A DNA stretch of 64,000 nt, from assembly GCF_001831475.1 (NCBI RefSeq), contig NZ_CP017688.1, positions 2,046,001 through 2,110,000 on the forward strand, written 5' to 3'. The DNA comes from Flavobacterium crassostreae. Lineage in GTDB: Bacteria; Bacteroidota; Bacteroidia; Flavobacteriales; Flavobacteriaceae. The notes below the pieces were generated by a model, which made no database searches, was not told the DNA's origin, and saw only the letters and a list, made by a program, of their open reading frames with translations. The number at the start of each line of letters is the position of its first letter. Within the stretch, counting starts at the first letter, position 1. Made by a program: the position numbers and the translations under genes. Below are positions 55,192 through 64,000 of the stretch, one piece after another.

Positions 55192-56652
55192 ATGGGAATA
55201 GTATTAAATCAATCTTTAAAAAACACCATAATTACCTATATCGGTTTTGGTGTTGGTGCTATCAATACGCTTTATTTGTATCCCATTTTTCTTGGAGCAA
55301 CTTACTATGCTGTAACCAATTATATATTGTCTGCGGCCAATGTTATAATGCCCTTGTTTGCTATTGGTATGCAAAATACATTAGTCAAATTTTATTCGCA
55401 ATATAATACAGAACAGGAGCGAGAGCAATTTTTGTCATTTACAGTGTTGTTTCCGTTACTGTTGTGCATTCCGTTGGTATTGTTGGGACTTTATTTCTTT
55501 GAGGATTTGGTGTTTTTTGTGTCCAAAAAAAACCCTGTAGTCCAGACCTTTATTTGGCTAATCCCTTTTACGGGTTTGTGTATGGCTTATTTTGAAATAT
55601 TTTATGCCTGGGCACGGGTACACATGCACTCCGTATTTGGAAATTTTATTAAAGAGGTTGGTTTGCGTTTGTTTTCTTTATTTGCTCTTATTGGAGTATA
55701 TTTTAAATGGATAACCGTTGTGGATTTTGTGTATGTTACCTCCGGGATTTATTTTTTGGCTTTACTAGTTACCATGTTATATGCCTTTAAGATTAAAGCA
55801 CCTAAATTTCAGTTCCTTCTACCTCAGAATGTTAAGGCAATTCTAGAGTACACTTTTTATATTATTTTATCTGGTAGTGTAGCCAATCTACTCTTAGATG
55901 GAGACAAGTTAATGCTCAACCAATATATGGTTATTGAAAACATTGCCTACTATTCTGTGGCAACGTACATTGCCTTAGTAATTTCGGTACCTAGTAGGTC
56001 CATGCATCAAATTGTATATCCTATTACGGCCAAATTAATGCACGAAAATAAATATGTAGAGCTCAATGCCTTGTACCAAAAAACGTCAATCAATCTCCAG
56101 GTTGTTGGAGGTTTTGTAATGCTTTGTATTTTTGTAAACATTAACCAATTGTATCAATTGGTGCCCAAAGAATATAGTGGTGGGATTGTAGTGGTATTTA
56201 TGATTGGTTTGTCTAAATATTTTGATTTAATTCTAGGAAACAATAATGCTATAATTTTTAATTCGAAGTACTACAGAATGGTGTTGTTTTTAGGATTGTT
56301 TTTGGTGGTTATCACCATAGTTTTGAATATTATTTTTATACCAACCTACGGAATAATAGGCTCTGCATTTGCCACCTTGCTATCTATAACCTTGTATAGC
56401 TTGGCTAAATTAATGTTTGTAGTAAAAAAAATGCACTTATATCCATTTACAAAACAAACCTTAGTATCCTTGAGCGTAACCATGGTATTGTTTTTGGTAT
56501 TCTATTTTTGGGAGTTTCCTATGCATCCTATTATAGCCATTGGTTTAAAATCGGTTTTAATAACCGTAGCTTATGTGTATTTGAATTATAAATTAAAGGT
56601 TTCTAAAGAAATTAACGGCGTATTAGATGGTTTGCTTAACAAATTAAAATAA
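55192..56652 (+). CDS. Oligosaccharide flippase (Wzx-like, MATE/MVF fold)
   Basis: The 486-residue membrane protein has about fourteen helices and typical features GFGVGAINTLYLYPIFLG, NVIMPLFAIGMQNTLVKFYSQY (in parts). It exports lipid-linked sugars across the inner membrane. It is preceded by the GT gene. Confidence 0.9.
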   Translation: MGIVLNQSLKNTIITYIGFGVGAINTLYLYPIFLGATYYAVTNYILSAANVIMPLFAIGMQNTLVKFYSQYNTEQEREQFLSFTVLFPLLLCIPLVLLGLYFFEDLVFFVSKKNPVVQTFIWLIPFTGLCMAYFEIFYAWARVHMHSVFGNFIKEVGLRLFSLFALIGVYFKWITVVDFVYVTSGIYFLALLVTMLYAFKIKAPKFQFLLPQNVKAILEYTFYIILSGSVANLLLDGDKLMLNQYMVIENIAYYSVATYIALVISVPSRSMHQIVYPITAKLMHENKYVELNALYQKTSINLQVVGGFVMLCIFVNINQLYQLVPKEYSGGIVVVFMIGLSKYFDLILGNNNAIIFNSKYYRMVLFLGLFLVVITIVLNIIFIPTYGIIGSAFATLLSITLYSLAKLMFVVKKMHLYPFTKQTLVSLSVTMVLFLVFYFWEFPMHPIIAIGLKSVLITVAYVYLNYKLKVSKEINGVLDGLLNKLK

Positions 56653-56695
56653 AGTGGTTTTTAGAGGGGCTATTTTTTTTAAAGGTTTTACAATA

Positions 56696-56869
56696 TTAAT
56701 CCCAATAGTCATTTATTCCGTATTCTTTCAGTACTTCTTCCCATTTAAACGCTACTTTATTTGGAATCAAAATACTTTCCTCATTCGCTATTTTTTGTCC
56801 TTTCTCTTTATTGAAAGATAAAAAATTGAAATTCCATTTTTTAAAGAAAAAACAACAAGCTGGAAGTGT
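56696..56869 (-). pseudogene. Relic coding fragment without start codon
   Basis: A 57-codon open stretch on the minus strand ends in EEVLKEYGINDYWD then TAA. It has the composition of real coding DNA, but no start codon or promoter is visible. It is probably the surviving 3' end of a lost gene; the family is not recognised. It occupies part of the 413-bp gap before the MBOAT gene. Confidence 0.35.
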
Positions 56870-56902
56870 TTATTGGCTATTGCTACAGGGCGTAGCAAAC
56901 GT

Positions 56903-56997
56903 CTTAATCAATTTGCAAGTTTTGTGGAATTACCGTTTTTAATTGTATATTCGTCACACAGAAAATACTCGTCTCCAAAACTTGCAAACTGGTTAAG
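56903..56997. repeat. Imperfect inverted repeat upstream of the MBOAT gene
   Basis: Two 22-bp arms (56903-56924 and 56976-56997) are complementary except at two positions and enclose 51 bp. Flanking text (cgtagcaaacg to the left, gcgggaagttatgcg to the right) resembles repeats I recall at the borders of accessory genes in Bacteroidota. The 63-codon ORF across it is probably not a gene. Confidence 0.55.
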
Positions 56998-57065
56998 GTG
57001 CGGGAAGTTATGCGTTTTGCTAAAAGTCCGACAAATAACAAACACTATAAAAATAGACAGATAAT

Positions 57066-58502
57066 ATGTTTTTTAACTCATTAAATTTTGCAATCTTCTT
57101 ACCTATTGTCTTCTTACTCTATTGGTTTGCAACAAAAGGAAATTTAAAACTTCAAAATGTTTTATTACTTGTTTCAAGCTATTTCTTTTATGCCTGCTGG
57201 GATTGGAGATTTTTATTTCTTTTAATCTTTTCAATACTACTAGATTATTATACCGGAATAAAAATGTCGGACGCTAAAAATAACAATTCTAAAAAGTTTT
57301 GGTTTTGGTTAAGTATATCTGTAAATCTTGGCTTTCTTGGTATTTTTAAATATTATAATTTTTTCGCTGAATCCTTTGCAAGTGCTTTGGGTAATGTAGG
57401 ATTAAATGTTAATCCATGGACATTAAAAGTTATTTTACCAGTAGGTATTTCATTTTATACATTTCATGGATTGTCTTATGTAATCGACATTTACAAAGAC
57501 CGAATTAAGGCAGAAAAGAATTTCATTGATTATTCTGTCTTCGTTAGTTTTTTTCCATTATTAGTTGCTGGTCCAATAGAACGTGCGACTCATCTTTTGC
57601 CTCAAATTCAAAAAAAGAGAACTTTTGATTATGCCAAAGCGGTTGATGGCTTAAGACAAATTTTATGGGGATTATTTAAAAAAGTTGTAATTGCTGACCA
57701 ATGTGCTGAATATGCAAATCAAATTTTTAATAATTCAGCAGATTATTCAGGAAGTACGCTTCTTTTAGGTGCTATATTTTTTACTTTTCAAATTTATGGT
57801 GATTTTTCAGGATATTCTGATATTGCTTTAGGGACAGCTCGTCTTTTGGGTATAGATCTATTAAGAAACTTTGCTTTCCCATATTTTTCAAGAGACATTG
57901 CCGAATTTTGGAGACGATGGCACATTTCACTTTCTTCTTGGTTTAAAGACTATCTCTACATTCCATTAGGCGGCAGTAAAGGAGGAATGTGGATGAAGAT
58001 TAGGAATACCTTTATTATTTTTCTTGTAAGTGGTTTTTGGCATGGAGCAAATTGGACATTTATTATTTGGGGTTTTCTAAATGCTTTGTACATAATGCCT
58101 TCAATAATATTTAATACAAATAGAAATAACCTTGAAATCGTTGCGAAAGGAAAATACATACCTAATCTAAAAGACTTATTTTCAATTTTAATTACATTTA
58201 GCTTAACTGTATTTGCTTGGATTTTTTTTAGAGCAGAAAATCTAGGTCACGCAATACAATATATTTCTCAAATATTTTCAAAATCAATATTTTCAACTCC
58301 TATTATAATACCGAATCGTTTATTCATTTTGCTTATACTATTTATAATCATCGAGTGGATTGGAAGAGAAGAACAATATGCCCTCGAAAAAACTTGCTTA
58401 CAACTGCCTACTTTTATTAGATGGGGTTTTTATTACATACTAGTATTTGCAATATTTTATTTTGCAGGTTCTGAACAACAATTTATCTATTTTCAATTTT
58501 AG
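57066..58502 (+). CDS. MBOAT family O-acyltransferase
   Basis: The 478-residue polytopic enzyme has NSLNFAIFLPIVFLLYWF at the start, PVGISFYTFHGLSYVIDIYK in the middle and GFWHGANWTFIIWG with the catalytic His in the FWHG motif. Members (AlgI, DltB, PatA) pass acyl groups across the membrane to a SGNH-type partner. The partner gene follows after 2 bp, but it is broken by an IS element. Confidence 0.93.
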   Translation: MFFNSLNFAIFLPIVFLLYWFATKGNLKLQNVLLLVSSYFFYACWDWRFLFLLIFSILLDYYTGIKMSDAKNNNSKKFWFWLSISVNLGFLGIFKYYNFFAESFASALGNVGLNVNPWTLKVILPVGISFYTFHGLSYVIDIYKDRIKAEKNFIDYSVFVSFFPLLVAGPIERATHLLPQIQKKRTFDYAKAVDGLRQILWGLFKKVVIADQCAEYANQIFNNSADYSGSTLLLGAIFFTFQIYGDFSGYSDIALGTARLLGIDLLRNFAFPYFSRDIAEFWRRWHISLSSWFKDYLYIPLGGSKGGMWMKIRNTFIIFLVSGFWHGANWTFIIWGFLNALYIMPSIIFNTNRNNLEIVAKGKYIPNLKDLFSILITFSLTVFAWIFFRAENLGHAIQYISQIFSKSIFSTPIIIPNRLFILLILFIIIEWIGREEQYALEKTCLQLPTFIRWGFYYILVFAIFYFAGSEQQFIYFQF

Positions 58503-58939
58503 TTATGTCAAAATTCATAAAACTATTTGCATTATTTTTAATCCCAATTTTAGTTGTAATGACTTCATTTGAATTACTTTTAAGAAATATTCCTAATGAT
58601 TATTCATATAAAAAAAAATATTTAGATGCCAAATCTGACGGTATTGAAGTATTATTTTTAGGTAGCTCTCATATTTATTTTGGAATTAATCCAGAATATA
58701 TCACGAAGAAATCTTTTAATGTAGCACATAGTTCTCAATCCTTGAATTTTGATTTAGAAATTATTAAAAAGTATAAAAACCGATGGAAAAACTTGAAGTA
58801 TATTATTGTTCCAATAGATTACTTTTCAATGTATACAACACTTGAAGATGCTATTGAAAAATGGCGTGTTAAAAATTATAGTATTTATTTGTTTTGACCC
58901 CTATAAAACAAGAGTATTATTGTAAATTTCGATTATTAT

Positions 58940-59785
58940 TTATGCGGTTAATTTTTTCATCAAAATTAGATGCTTATCCTGGTTCCATTTCTCTATTGGG
59001 GTAATGCGTCCTAAAAGTCCATGTAGCCTAGTATTATTATAGAAAATCACATATCTTTTTAGTATTAGTTCAATTTCTCCAAAAGTTCTATAATCAACTC
59101 TTTGGAACACTTCTTTTTTTAGTATTCCATGATAGGCTTCAATATGTGCATTTTCTTCTGGTGTTGCTACATGGGTAAATTCTTGCTGAACTCCAATGAG
59201 TCCAAGGTATTCCCGAACTCTTTTGGCAATAAATTGACTTCCATTATCACTTCTTATCACAACATTTTCAGGGTATTGGTATTCTAAAAATAAATCAGAA
59301 AGCAAAGCGATTACTTTGTTTTGTTTTATAGAAAAAGAGAAAAAATCCTTTAATATTCTGCGAGTATGAACGTCTATTATAGATAGTAAATAAGCGTTTT
59401 TACCTACCTTTGGGATCCAAACCATCTTAATATCCATTTCTAAACATTCAAAAGGTTTAGTGGTTTTAACTTTTCTATATTTTACAAATTTACGACCAGA
59501 ACCACTCCTGTTTATTCGGTTTTCTAGTTTCAACAAACCCTCTTCTCTCATAATTCGATACAACTTTTTAGGATTAATTAAGTACCCCTCTCGTTGTAAA
59601 TAGGAAGTCATTAAACGGTAACCGCAGTCAATAAACTCATTACTTAAAACATCTTTAACAGATTCAACAACAGTATCTTGACTTACATATCCTTGATGTT
59701 TATTAAAGGTAAATTCACTAGGTTTAATACCTTTCTTACCTGAGCTTGGTCTTCTATAATAACTACTTTGAACCATGCCTACCAT
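58940..59785 (-). CDS. IS3 transposase OrfB (DDE integrase)
   Basis: The 281-residue part has the DDE catalytic residues: Asp in LEMDIKMV, Asp in VIRSDNGSQF and Glu in ATPEENAHIEAYHG. It has an N-terminal HTH_21-like domain and a C-terminal RLHGLLGRITPIEKW. It is normally made as an OrfAB fusion by -1 shift at A9G (59866-59875). The -1 frame is open from the shift to the ATG at 59785, adding about 28 residues. Confidence 0.92.
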   Translation of the reverse strand: MVGMVQSSYYRRPSSGKKGIKPSEFTFNKHQGYVSQDTVVESVKDVLSNEFIDCGYRLMTSYLQREGYLINPKKLYRIMREEGLLKLENRINRSGSGRKFVKYRKVKTTKPFECLEMDIKMVWIPKVGKNAYLLSIIDVHTRRILKDFFSFSIKQNKVIALLSDLFLEYQYPENVVIRSDNGSQFIAKRVREYLGLIGVQQEFTHVATPEENAHIEAYHGILKKEVFQRVDYRTFGEIELILKRYVIFYNNTRLHGLLGRITPIEKWNQDKHLILMKKLTA

Positions 59786-59835
59786 AGCAATAATTTTAGT
59801 TTTACTAATCTTATGTTTACTATAAAAACTATCTA

Positions 59836-60147
59836 CTAAATCTTTCTTGGATCGGATGTCCCAAACTTTTTTTTTAAAAGTTCACGCCCGATTTCTAATT
59901 CGATTTCCTTGTTAGCTAATAATTTGCGTAGAATTCTGTTTTCTTCCTCAGCTTGCTTTAGCTCTTTACTACTAGTGTCATAAGTTACTTTTAAACCTGC
60001 TTCTCCCTGCTTCTCGTGTTTCTTCTTCCAGCTATACAAAGTGCCAGTGCTAAGGCTGTATTTACGGCAGGTTTCAACGGCTCCTAATTCTTCTGAAAAG
60101 GATAGGATTTCTAGCTTTTCTTCTAAACTCCATTTCTTGTATTTCAT
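59836..60147 (-). CDS. IS3 transposase OrfA
   Basis: The 103-residue protein has a helix-turn-helix (YKKWSLEEKLEILSFSEELGAVETCRKYSLSTGTLYSWKKKH, in parts) and a leucine-zipper-like region. The slippery run of nine A and G lies at 59866-59875, at codons 89-92, before the OrfA stop, the normal site for the programmed frameshift. Confidence 0.92.
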   Translation of the reverse strand: MKYKKWSLEEKLEILSFSEELGAVETCRKYSLSTGTLYSWKKKHEKQGEAGLKVTYDTSSKELKQAEEENRILRKLLANKEIELEIGRELLKKKFGTSDPRKI

Positions 60148-60756
60148 ATCTCAAATGTACTATTTGAAATTTAAAATATCACTCCGAACTATTAAGGGGC
60201 TAAAATATTATTATGGTATCTCTACAAATGAAAGTTATTGGAATAACTTTGAAATATTTAGCGGGAAATTACCCAATAATATCTCAAGAGCTAAAGCATA
60301 TTTATTTAAACAAAGAACAGATGTTACTTGTACTGAATTGGGTTTTGGGACTGCATATAACTCAAAAGATAGTAAAGACTTAATCGAAACTGGTAAAACT
60401 GCTGCTAAAAGACATACTATAGAACTAGATAATAACCAATTTATTTTTTCTAAAAATATTAAGACTGTTAATTCGATAATTGAATTTTCTAAAAATCATA
60501 ATATAAAAATTATTTTTATTACTTGTCCTGCATATTCAACATACCGTGAAAATCTAAATCCAATTCAACTTGACAATTCTCTAAATATTATTAAACAATT
60601 ATCTGCAAAAAATAAAAACACAACTTATTATAATTTTTTGACAGACAAAACATTTATTGCAGATGATTATTATGACGCAGACCATTTAAACGAAATTGGT
60701 GCTAAAAAATTAACTTTAAAAATAGACAGTATAATTAACAATATAGAAAGCACGAA

Positions 60757-60845
60757 CGTACAACAGTCGTTTGTTAAAAAAGCGGGTTCTGTGCTAAAAT
60801 GAAGTTTTGTGCTTCGAGATCCGCTTCTTAGTAAAACTTTAAAAA
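60757..60845. repeat. Imperfect hairpin repeat at the 3' end of the MBOAT-SGNH pair
   Basis: AAGCGG (60780-60785) and CCGCTT (60821-60826) bracket a stretch with AAAAT/GTTTT pairing and TGTGCTTCGAG. Outside, TCGTTTGTTA and AGTAAAACTT are partly complementary. It overlaps the last codons of the SGNH gene. I recall similar aagcggg...tgtgcttcgag elements in other Bacteroidota. The rest of the gap to 61186 is AT-rich with nothing recognisable. Confidence 0.5.
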
Positions 60846-61185
60846 TATTGTTCTTGGCTTAATGTTGCAGAAATACCAAAGTCTAAAATCATTTAATAAT
60901 ATTAGTTTTTTAATTTAACTACAACTTTTTTTATTGGCATCTATGCGAAAATAAAAAAAATAAATGTATGTTTTTTACGGTTTTCCACATTTGTTAAACG
61001 TATTAATTATTGCTAATAAGTTTGTTATAAATGGTTTGTTGCGCCATATAACAATAAAGTTTAAAAAGTCAAAACCCAAATATCACTAAAAGTGGGTATT
61101 GTAGGATGGACTTAAAGAACTTAATTTTGTGGCATCAATATTGTTATTAAACATATTATTATTGCAATTAAATCAGAAGGTTGTT

Positions 61186-61482
61186 ATGAATAAACCAATA
61201 GCTGTTAAGGACGAAAATTCTAATAAATTTTCTGAAATCGTACAAGAAAAAATTAGTAAAGGATTTGTAATAGAAGAGCGTAATGACAAACTGCCTTTTG
61301 CGGTTATGTCAAAGAAAAAGAAAAAAATAAACCATAATATCTATTTTTTAGTGTCCTGTATAACTTTAGGTATTGGTTCTATTGTTTGGATTTATACCAG
61401 TTTTATCTCCTCCAAAGAAATAAGAATACTTGTGGGTCTGGATGAAGATGGCAACGTATTTGAAGACAAATGTTATAATTAA
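61186..61482 (+). CDS. Small single-helix membrane protein, unknown function
   Basis: The 98-residue protein from ATG 61186 (MNKPIAVKDE) has a charged cytoplasmic N-terminus ending in a Lys-rich patch, one membrane helix (IYFLVSCITLGIGSIVWIYTSF) and a short tail. The frame is open from ATG 61129, but the added residues are hydrophobic and atypical; an AGAAGG sequence precedes 61186. No family recognised. Confidence 0.6.
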   Translation: MNKPIAVKDENSNKFSEIVQEKISKGFVIEERNDKLPFAVMSKKKKKINHNIYFLVSCITLGIGSIVWIYTSFISSKEIRILVGLDEDGNVFEDKCYN

Positions 61483-61500
61483 TTTTATTTTTATTTAGAT

Positions 61501-61539
61501 AAAAAAACAGCCTACTATTGATACGTAGGCTGTTTTTTT
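61501..61539. terminator. Bidirectional terminator between small gene and uvrA
   Basis: A perfect 15-bp stem AAAAAAACAGCCTAC/GTAGGCTGTTTTTTT with a 9-base loop has A and T runs on both sides. It serves the convergent uvrA and small membrane protein genes. Confidence 0.88.
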
Positions 61540-61559
61540 TTGAAGTAAATTATAACAAG

Positions 61560-64000
61560 TTATAATTTATCTTTTAAATACGGGCCAGTAACGGATTCTT
61601 TATTGGCAACAATGGTCTCTGGAGTGCCATAGGCCAATAATTTACCTCCATTTTCTCCACCTTCAGGGCCGAGATCAATAATCCAATCTGCGCATTTAAT
61701 AAGGTCTAAATTGTGTTCAATAACCAATATAGAATGGCCTTTTTCAATCAAAGCATTAAAGGAGGCTAGTAATTTTTTAATATCATGAAAATGCAAGCCT
61801 GTTGTAGGCTCGTCAAAAACAAATAGTGCTTTCTCTTTGGTGGCTCCTTTGACCAAAAACGAAGCTAATTTTATTCGTTGTGCTTCTCCTCCAGACAATG
61901 TAGACGAAGATTGGCCTAATTGTACATAACCCAAGCCCACTTCCTGTAGGGGTTTTAGTTTTTGGGTGATTTTGGTTTGTTTGTTTGTGTCAAAAAACAA
62001 CAGTGCTTCATCAATGGTAAGGCAGAGTATGTCGTGAATGTTTTTACCTTCAAATGCAACTTCGAGTATTTCTTTTTTAAAACGTTTTCCGTGACAGGTT
62101 TCGCAAGGTAGTTGTACATCGGCCATAAAAACCATTTCTACATTAATAGTACCTTCGCCCTTGCAGGTTTCGCAACGGCCTGCATCTACATTAAAAGAAA
62201 AATGCTTAGGCAGATAGCCTCGCAATTTGGATATTTTTTGTTTGGCAAATAATTCGCGGATATCGTCATAGGCTTTTATGTAGGTTACTGGGTTAGATCG
62301 AGAACTTCTTCCAATAGGGTTTTGATCTACATATTCAATGTGTTTAATGTGAGAGAAAGAACCACTTAGTTCCCTAAATTGACCGGCTTTTTCTCCAGCA
62401 TTTTCAAGCTTTTTTTGCATAGCCGGAAACAATATTTTTTTGACTAGTGTGCTTTTACCGCTTCCTGAAACTCCGGTTATAACCGTTAGTACATCTAGCG
62501 GAAACAGAACATCAATGTTTTGCAAATTGTTTTCTCTTGCGCCTTTTATTTCAATATAATTGGTGTATTTGCGTCTTTTTTTGGGTACGGATATTTCTAA
62601 ATTGCCATTCAAATATTCTGCCGTAAGAGAGTTAGATTCGAGGATTTCAACATAAGTTCCTTCTGCTACTAATTCGCCGCCAAAAGTACCTGCTTCTGGA
62701 CCAATATCAATAATTCTATCGGCAGCTTTCATGATATCCTCATCGTGTTCTACCACAATAACGGTATTGCCTAAATCTCTTAAATCCAGCAGTACTTTTA
62801 TTAATCTTTGGGTATCTTTGGGATGCAAACCAATACTTGGCTCATCCAAAATATACATAGAACCCACTAAGCTGCTTCCCAAAGAGGTGGCTAAATTGAT
62901 ACGTTGGGATTCTCCTCCGGATAGCGTAGCAGAGTTTCGGTTTAAGGTTAGGTAATCTAAGCCTACATCTGTCAAAAAAGAAAGACGGTTGTTGATTTCA
63001 ATCAATAAACGCTTTGCAATTTGTTTTTCGTAGGTATCGAGGCTAATGTTTTTAAAAAAAGTTGCCAGATGTTGGATAGGTAAATCTACTAATTCAGAGA
63101 CTGTTTTAGAATTAATTTTTACATAAGAAGCCTCCACTCGCAAACGTTTTCCTTTACAACTGTGGCACTTTGTTTTTCCTCGGTAACGAGAGAGTAAAAC
63201 TCTGTTTTGTATTTTGTAATTTTTTTCTTCTATTTCTTTAAAAAAAGCATGCAAACCCTGAAAATAACTGTTTCCTGTCCAGAGCAGCTCTTTGTGTTCT
63301 GGAGATAGCTCAAAATAAGGTTTGTGGATCGGAAAATCAAATTTATAAGCATTGTTTACTAATTGGTCTCTAAACCAACTCATGCTTTCTCCGCGCCATG
63401 GATAAATAGCATTTTCAAACACCGAAAGACTGGTATTTGGGATAACTAATTCGGAGTCTATACCTATAATGTTTCCGTAGCCCTCACAAACCGGACATGC
63501 TCCGTATGGATTATTAAAACTAAATAAATGAACATTTGGTTCCAAAAAAGAGATACCATCTAGCTCAAAATTATTAGAATATGCCTGTCTGGTATTGGTT
63601 TGTAGGTCTTGTAGATAACAACTGCCTTTTCCTTCATAGAAAGCCGTTTGTACCGCATCTGCAAGCCGATTATAAAAAGCATCTTCCTCTTTGACTACAA
63701 TTCGGTCAACAATCAAAAAGAGTTCTTTTTGGTTCCAACCAGCTGGCAAATCATCCAAACGAACCATTTGATTGTCTACCAAAATTCTGGCAAAACCTTG
63801 TTGCAACAAGACCTTAAGTTTGTCTTCTAGTTTTCTGCCTTTTTCCAGTACAATTGGTGCTAACAAAAGCCATTTGCTATCCAGGGGCATTTTTTTTACC
63901 TCAGTCACCACATCGGTCACCGTATCTTTTTTTACCTCTTGGCCAGAAATAGGAGAGAAGGTCCTGCCTATACGCGCATACAATAATTTGATATAATCGT
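61560..64000 (-). CDS. uvrA: UvrA-family excinuclease ABC subunit A (5' end outside window)
   Basis: About 813 residues are visible. The frame is open to the right edge, where DYIKLLYARIG matches the UvrA sequence before the first zinc region. Visible parts are signature LSGGESQR and Walker B YILDEPSIGLH of NBD1, Walker A GVSGSGKST of NBD2, the zinc motif CETCKGEG...CETCHGKR, LSGGEAQR and VFDEPTTGLH. The usual YARIG...C-P-x-C-G is here YARIGRTFSPISG without Cys, as in some Bacteroidota UvrA. The N-terminal 120 or so residues, with Walker A of NBD1, lie outside. It recognises DNA damage in nucleotide excision repair. Confidence 0.93.
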   Translation of the reverse strand, partial: DYIKLLYARIGRTFSPISGQEVKKDTVTDVVTEVKKMPLDSKWLLLAPIVLEKGRKLEDKLKVLLQQGFARILVDNQMVRLDDLPAGWNQKELFLIVDRIVVKEEDAFYNRLADAVQTAFYEGKGSCYLQDLQTNTRQAYSNNFELDGISFLEPNVHLFSFNNPYGACPVCEGYGNIIGIDSELVIPNTSLSVFENAIYPWRGESMSWFRDQLVNNAYKFDFPIHKPYFELSPEHKELLWTGNSYFQGLHAFFKEIEEKNYKIQNRVLLSRYRGKTKCHSCKGKRLRVEASYVKINSKTVSELVDLPIQHLATFFKNISLDTYEKQIAKRLLIEINNRLSFLTDVGLDYLTLNRNSATLSGGESQRINLATSLGSSLVGSMYILDEPSIGLHPKDTQRLIKVLLDLRDLGNTVIVVEHDEDIMKAADRIIDIGPEAGTFGGELVAEGTYVEILESNSLTAEYLNGNLEISVPKKRRKYTNYIEIKGARENNLQNIDVLFPLDVLTVITGVSGSGKSTLVKKILFPAMQKKLENAGEKAGQFRELSGSFSHIKHIEYVDQNPIGRSSRSNPVTYIKAYDDIRELFAKQKISKLRGYLPKHFSFNVDAGRCETCKGEGTINVEMVFMADVQLPCETCHGKRFKKEILEVAFEGKNIHDILCLTIDEALLFFDTNKQTKITQKLKPLQEVGLGYVQLGQSSSTLSGGEAQRIKLASFLVKGATKEKALFVFDEPTTGLHFHDIKKLLASFNALIEKGHSILVIEHNLDLIKCADWIIDLGPEGGENGGKLLAYGTPETIVANKESVTGPYLKDKL

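Larger units (their letters stand above)
58890..60207 (-). mobile_element. IS3-family insertion sequence
   Basis: The 1318-bp element has imperfect terminal repeats: TGTTTTGACCCC at 58890 and, on the other strand, TATTTTAGCCCC at 60207, with partial similarity for about 35 bp. A 5-bp direct repeat TTATT flanks it (58885-58889 and 60208-60212). It encodes orfA and orfB in the IS3 arrangement with a -1 shift between. It looks recent: both ORFs are intact and the target is cleanly restored. Confidence 0.85.
58505..60802 (+). pseudogene. SGNH-type acyltransferase partner gene, interrupted by IS3 element
   Basis: The 5' part (58505-58889) encodes an N-terminal helix and SGNH block I (FLGSSHIYFGINP). 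The 3' part (60213-60802) encodes DADHLNEIGA (block V Asp-His). Removing 58890-60212 joins the parts in frame to give 975 bp, 324 residues plus stop. The interrupted frame stops at 58895-58897. Probably it was the periplasmic partner of the MBOAT protein, as PatB/DltD/AlgX are for PatA/DltB/AlgI. The O-acylation step is presumably lost. Confidence 0.88.

Noticed and set aside
56873..57064. 63-codon plus-strand ORF just before the MBOAT gene
   Set aside because: It spans the inverted repeat at 56903-56997 and so is explained by the repeat.

Overview
The window is AT-rich chromosomal DNA of a Bacteroidota bacterium, most likely a Flavobacterium or close relative. The signs are promoters of the Bacteroidota TAnnTTTG (-7) type, few Shine-Dalgarno sequences, DUF4834, YfhO-type and SHOCT/DUF2892 proteins of flavobacterial type, and a REP-like element with the ccccgata...tagcggga ends I associate with Flavobacterium. 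There is one stable RNA gene, a tmRNA. I see no tRNA, rRNA or CRISPR array.

Layout. 1-484: tail of a hybrid histidine kinase. 516-7365 (minus): a TetR-controlled efflux operon (tetR, TolC-like channel, lipoprotein adaptor, two ABC ATPases, two ABC-2 permeases). 7442-12145 (minus): a sulfur/persulfide handling group (thioredoxin, small membrane protein, TPMT-like methyltransferase fused to an HMA domain, DUF202, persulfide-dioxygenase-like MBL protein with two rhodanese domains, TauE exporter, Crp/Fnr regulator), followed by a plus-strand rhodanese. The MBL and TauE promoters carry the same Crp/Fnr-type operator at exactly the same distance from the -7 box. 12984-15217 (minus): a FixL-like PAS kinase with a receiver-Crp/Fnr fusion regulator. 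15417-27482 (plus): a stress or low-oxygen cluster (BON proteins, GH130 and GT4 fusion proteins, an MlaEFD-like lipid transporter, small proteins, a P-type ATPase). Three of its promoters share an unusual CATTTCA-N18-CAnnTTTG layout.

27694-31355 (minus) is a two-gene restriction-modification system, bordered by a REP-like hairpin. 31727-39146 (minus) holds a nitroreductase and a complete nine-gene N-type ATPase operon (atpDCQRBEFAG) whose c subunit has two carboxylates. 39334-41696 (minus) holds an AI-2E family protein, a relic of a pyruvate-oxidase-like gene and a sterol desaturase family enzyme. 42321-45344 (plus) is a MacAB/LolD-like ABC exporter operon. 45444-45836 is tmRNA. Next come a serine hydrolase, a saccharopine-dehydrogenase-like enzyme, a YghO-like acetyltransferase and an outer-membrane protein.

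51039-60802 (plus) is a surface polysaccharide region: DUF4834, a YfhO-like membrane protein, a glycosyltransferase, a flippase, an MBOAT O-acyltransferase and its SGNH partner. The SGNH gene is split by a 1.3-kb IS3-family element; removing the element and one copy of a 5-bp target duplication restores a 324-residue reading frame. The window ends with a small unknown protein and the 3' part of uvrA (minus).

The least familiar assemblies are the sulfur regulon with matched operators, the FixL-like kinase with its FixJ+FixK-like fusion partner next to three matched promoters, and the two-gene restriction-modification system.
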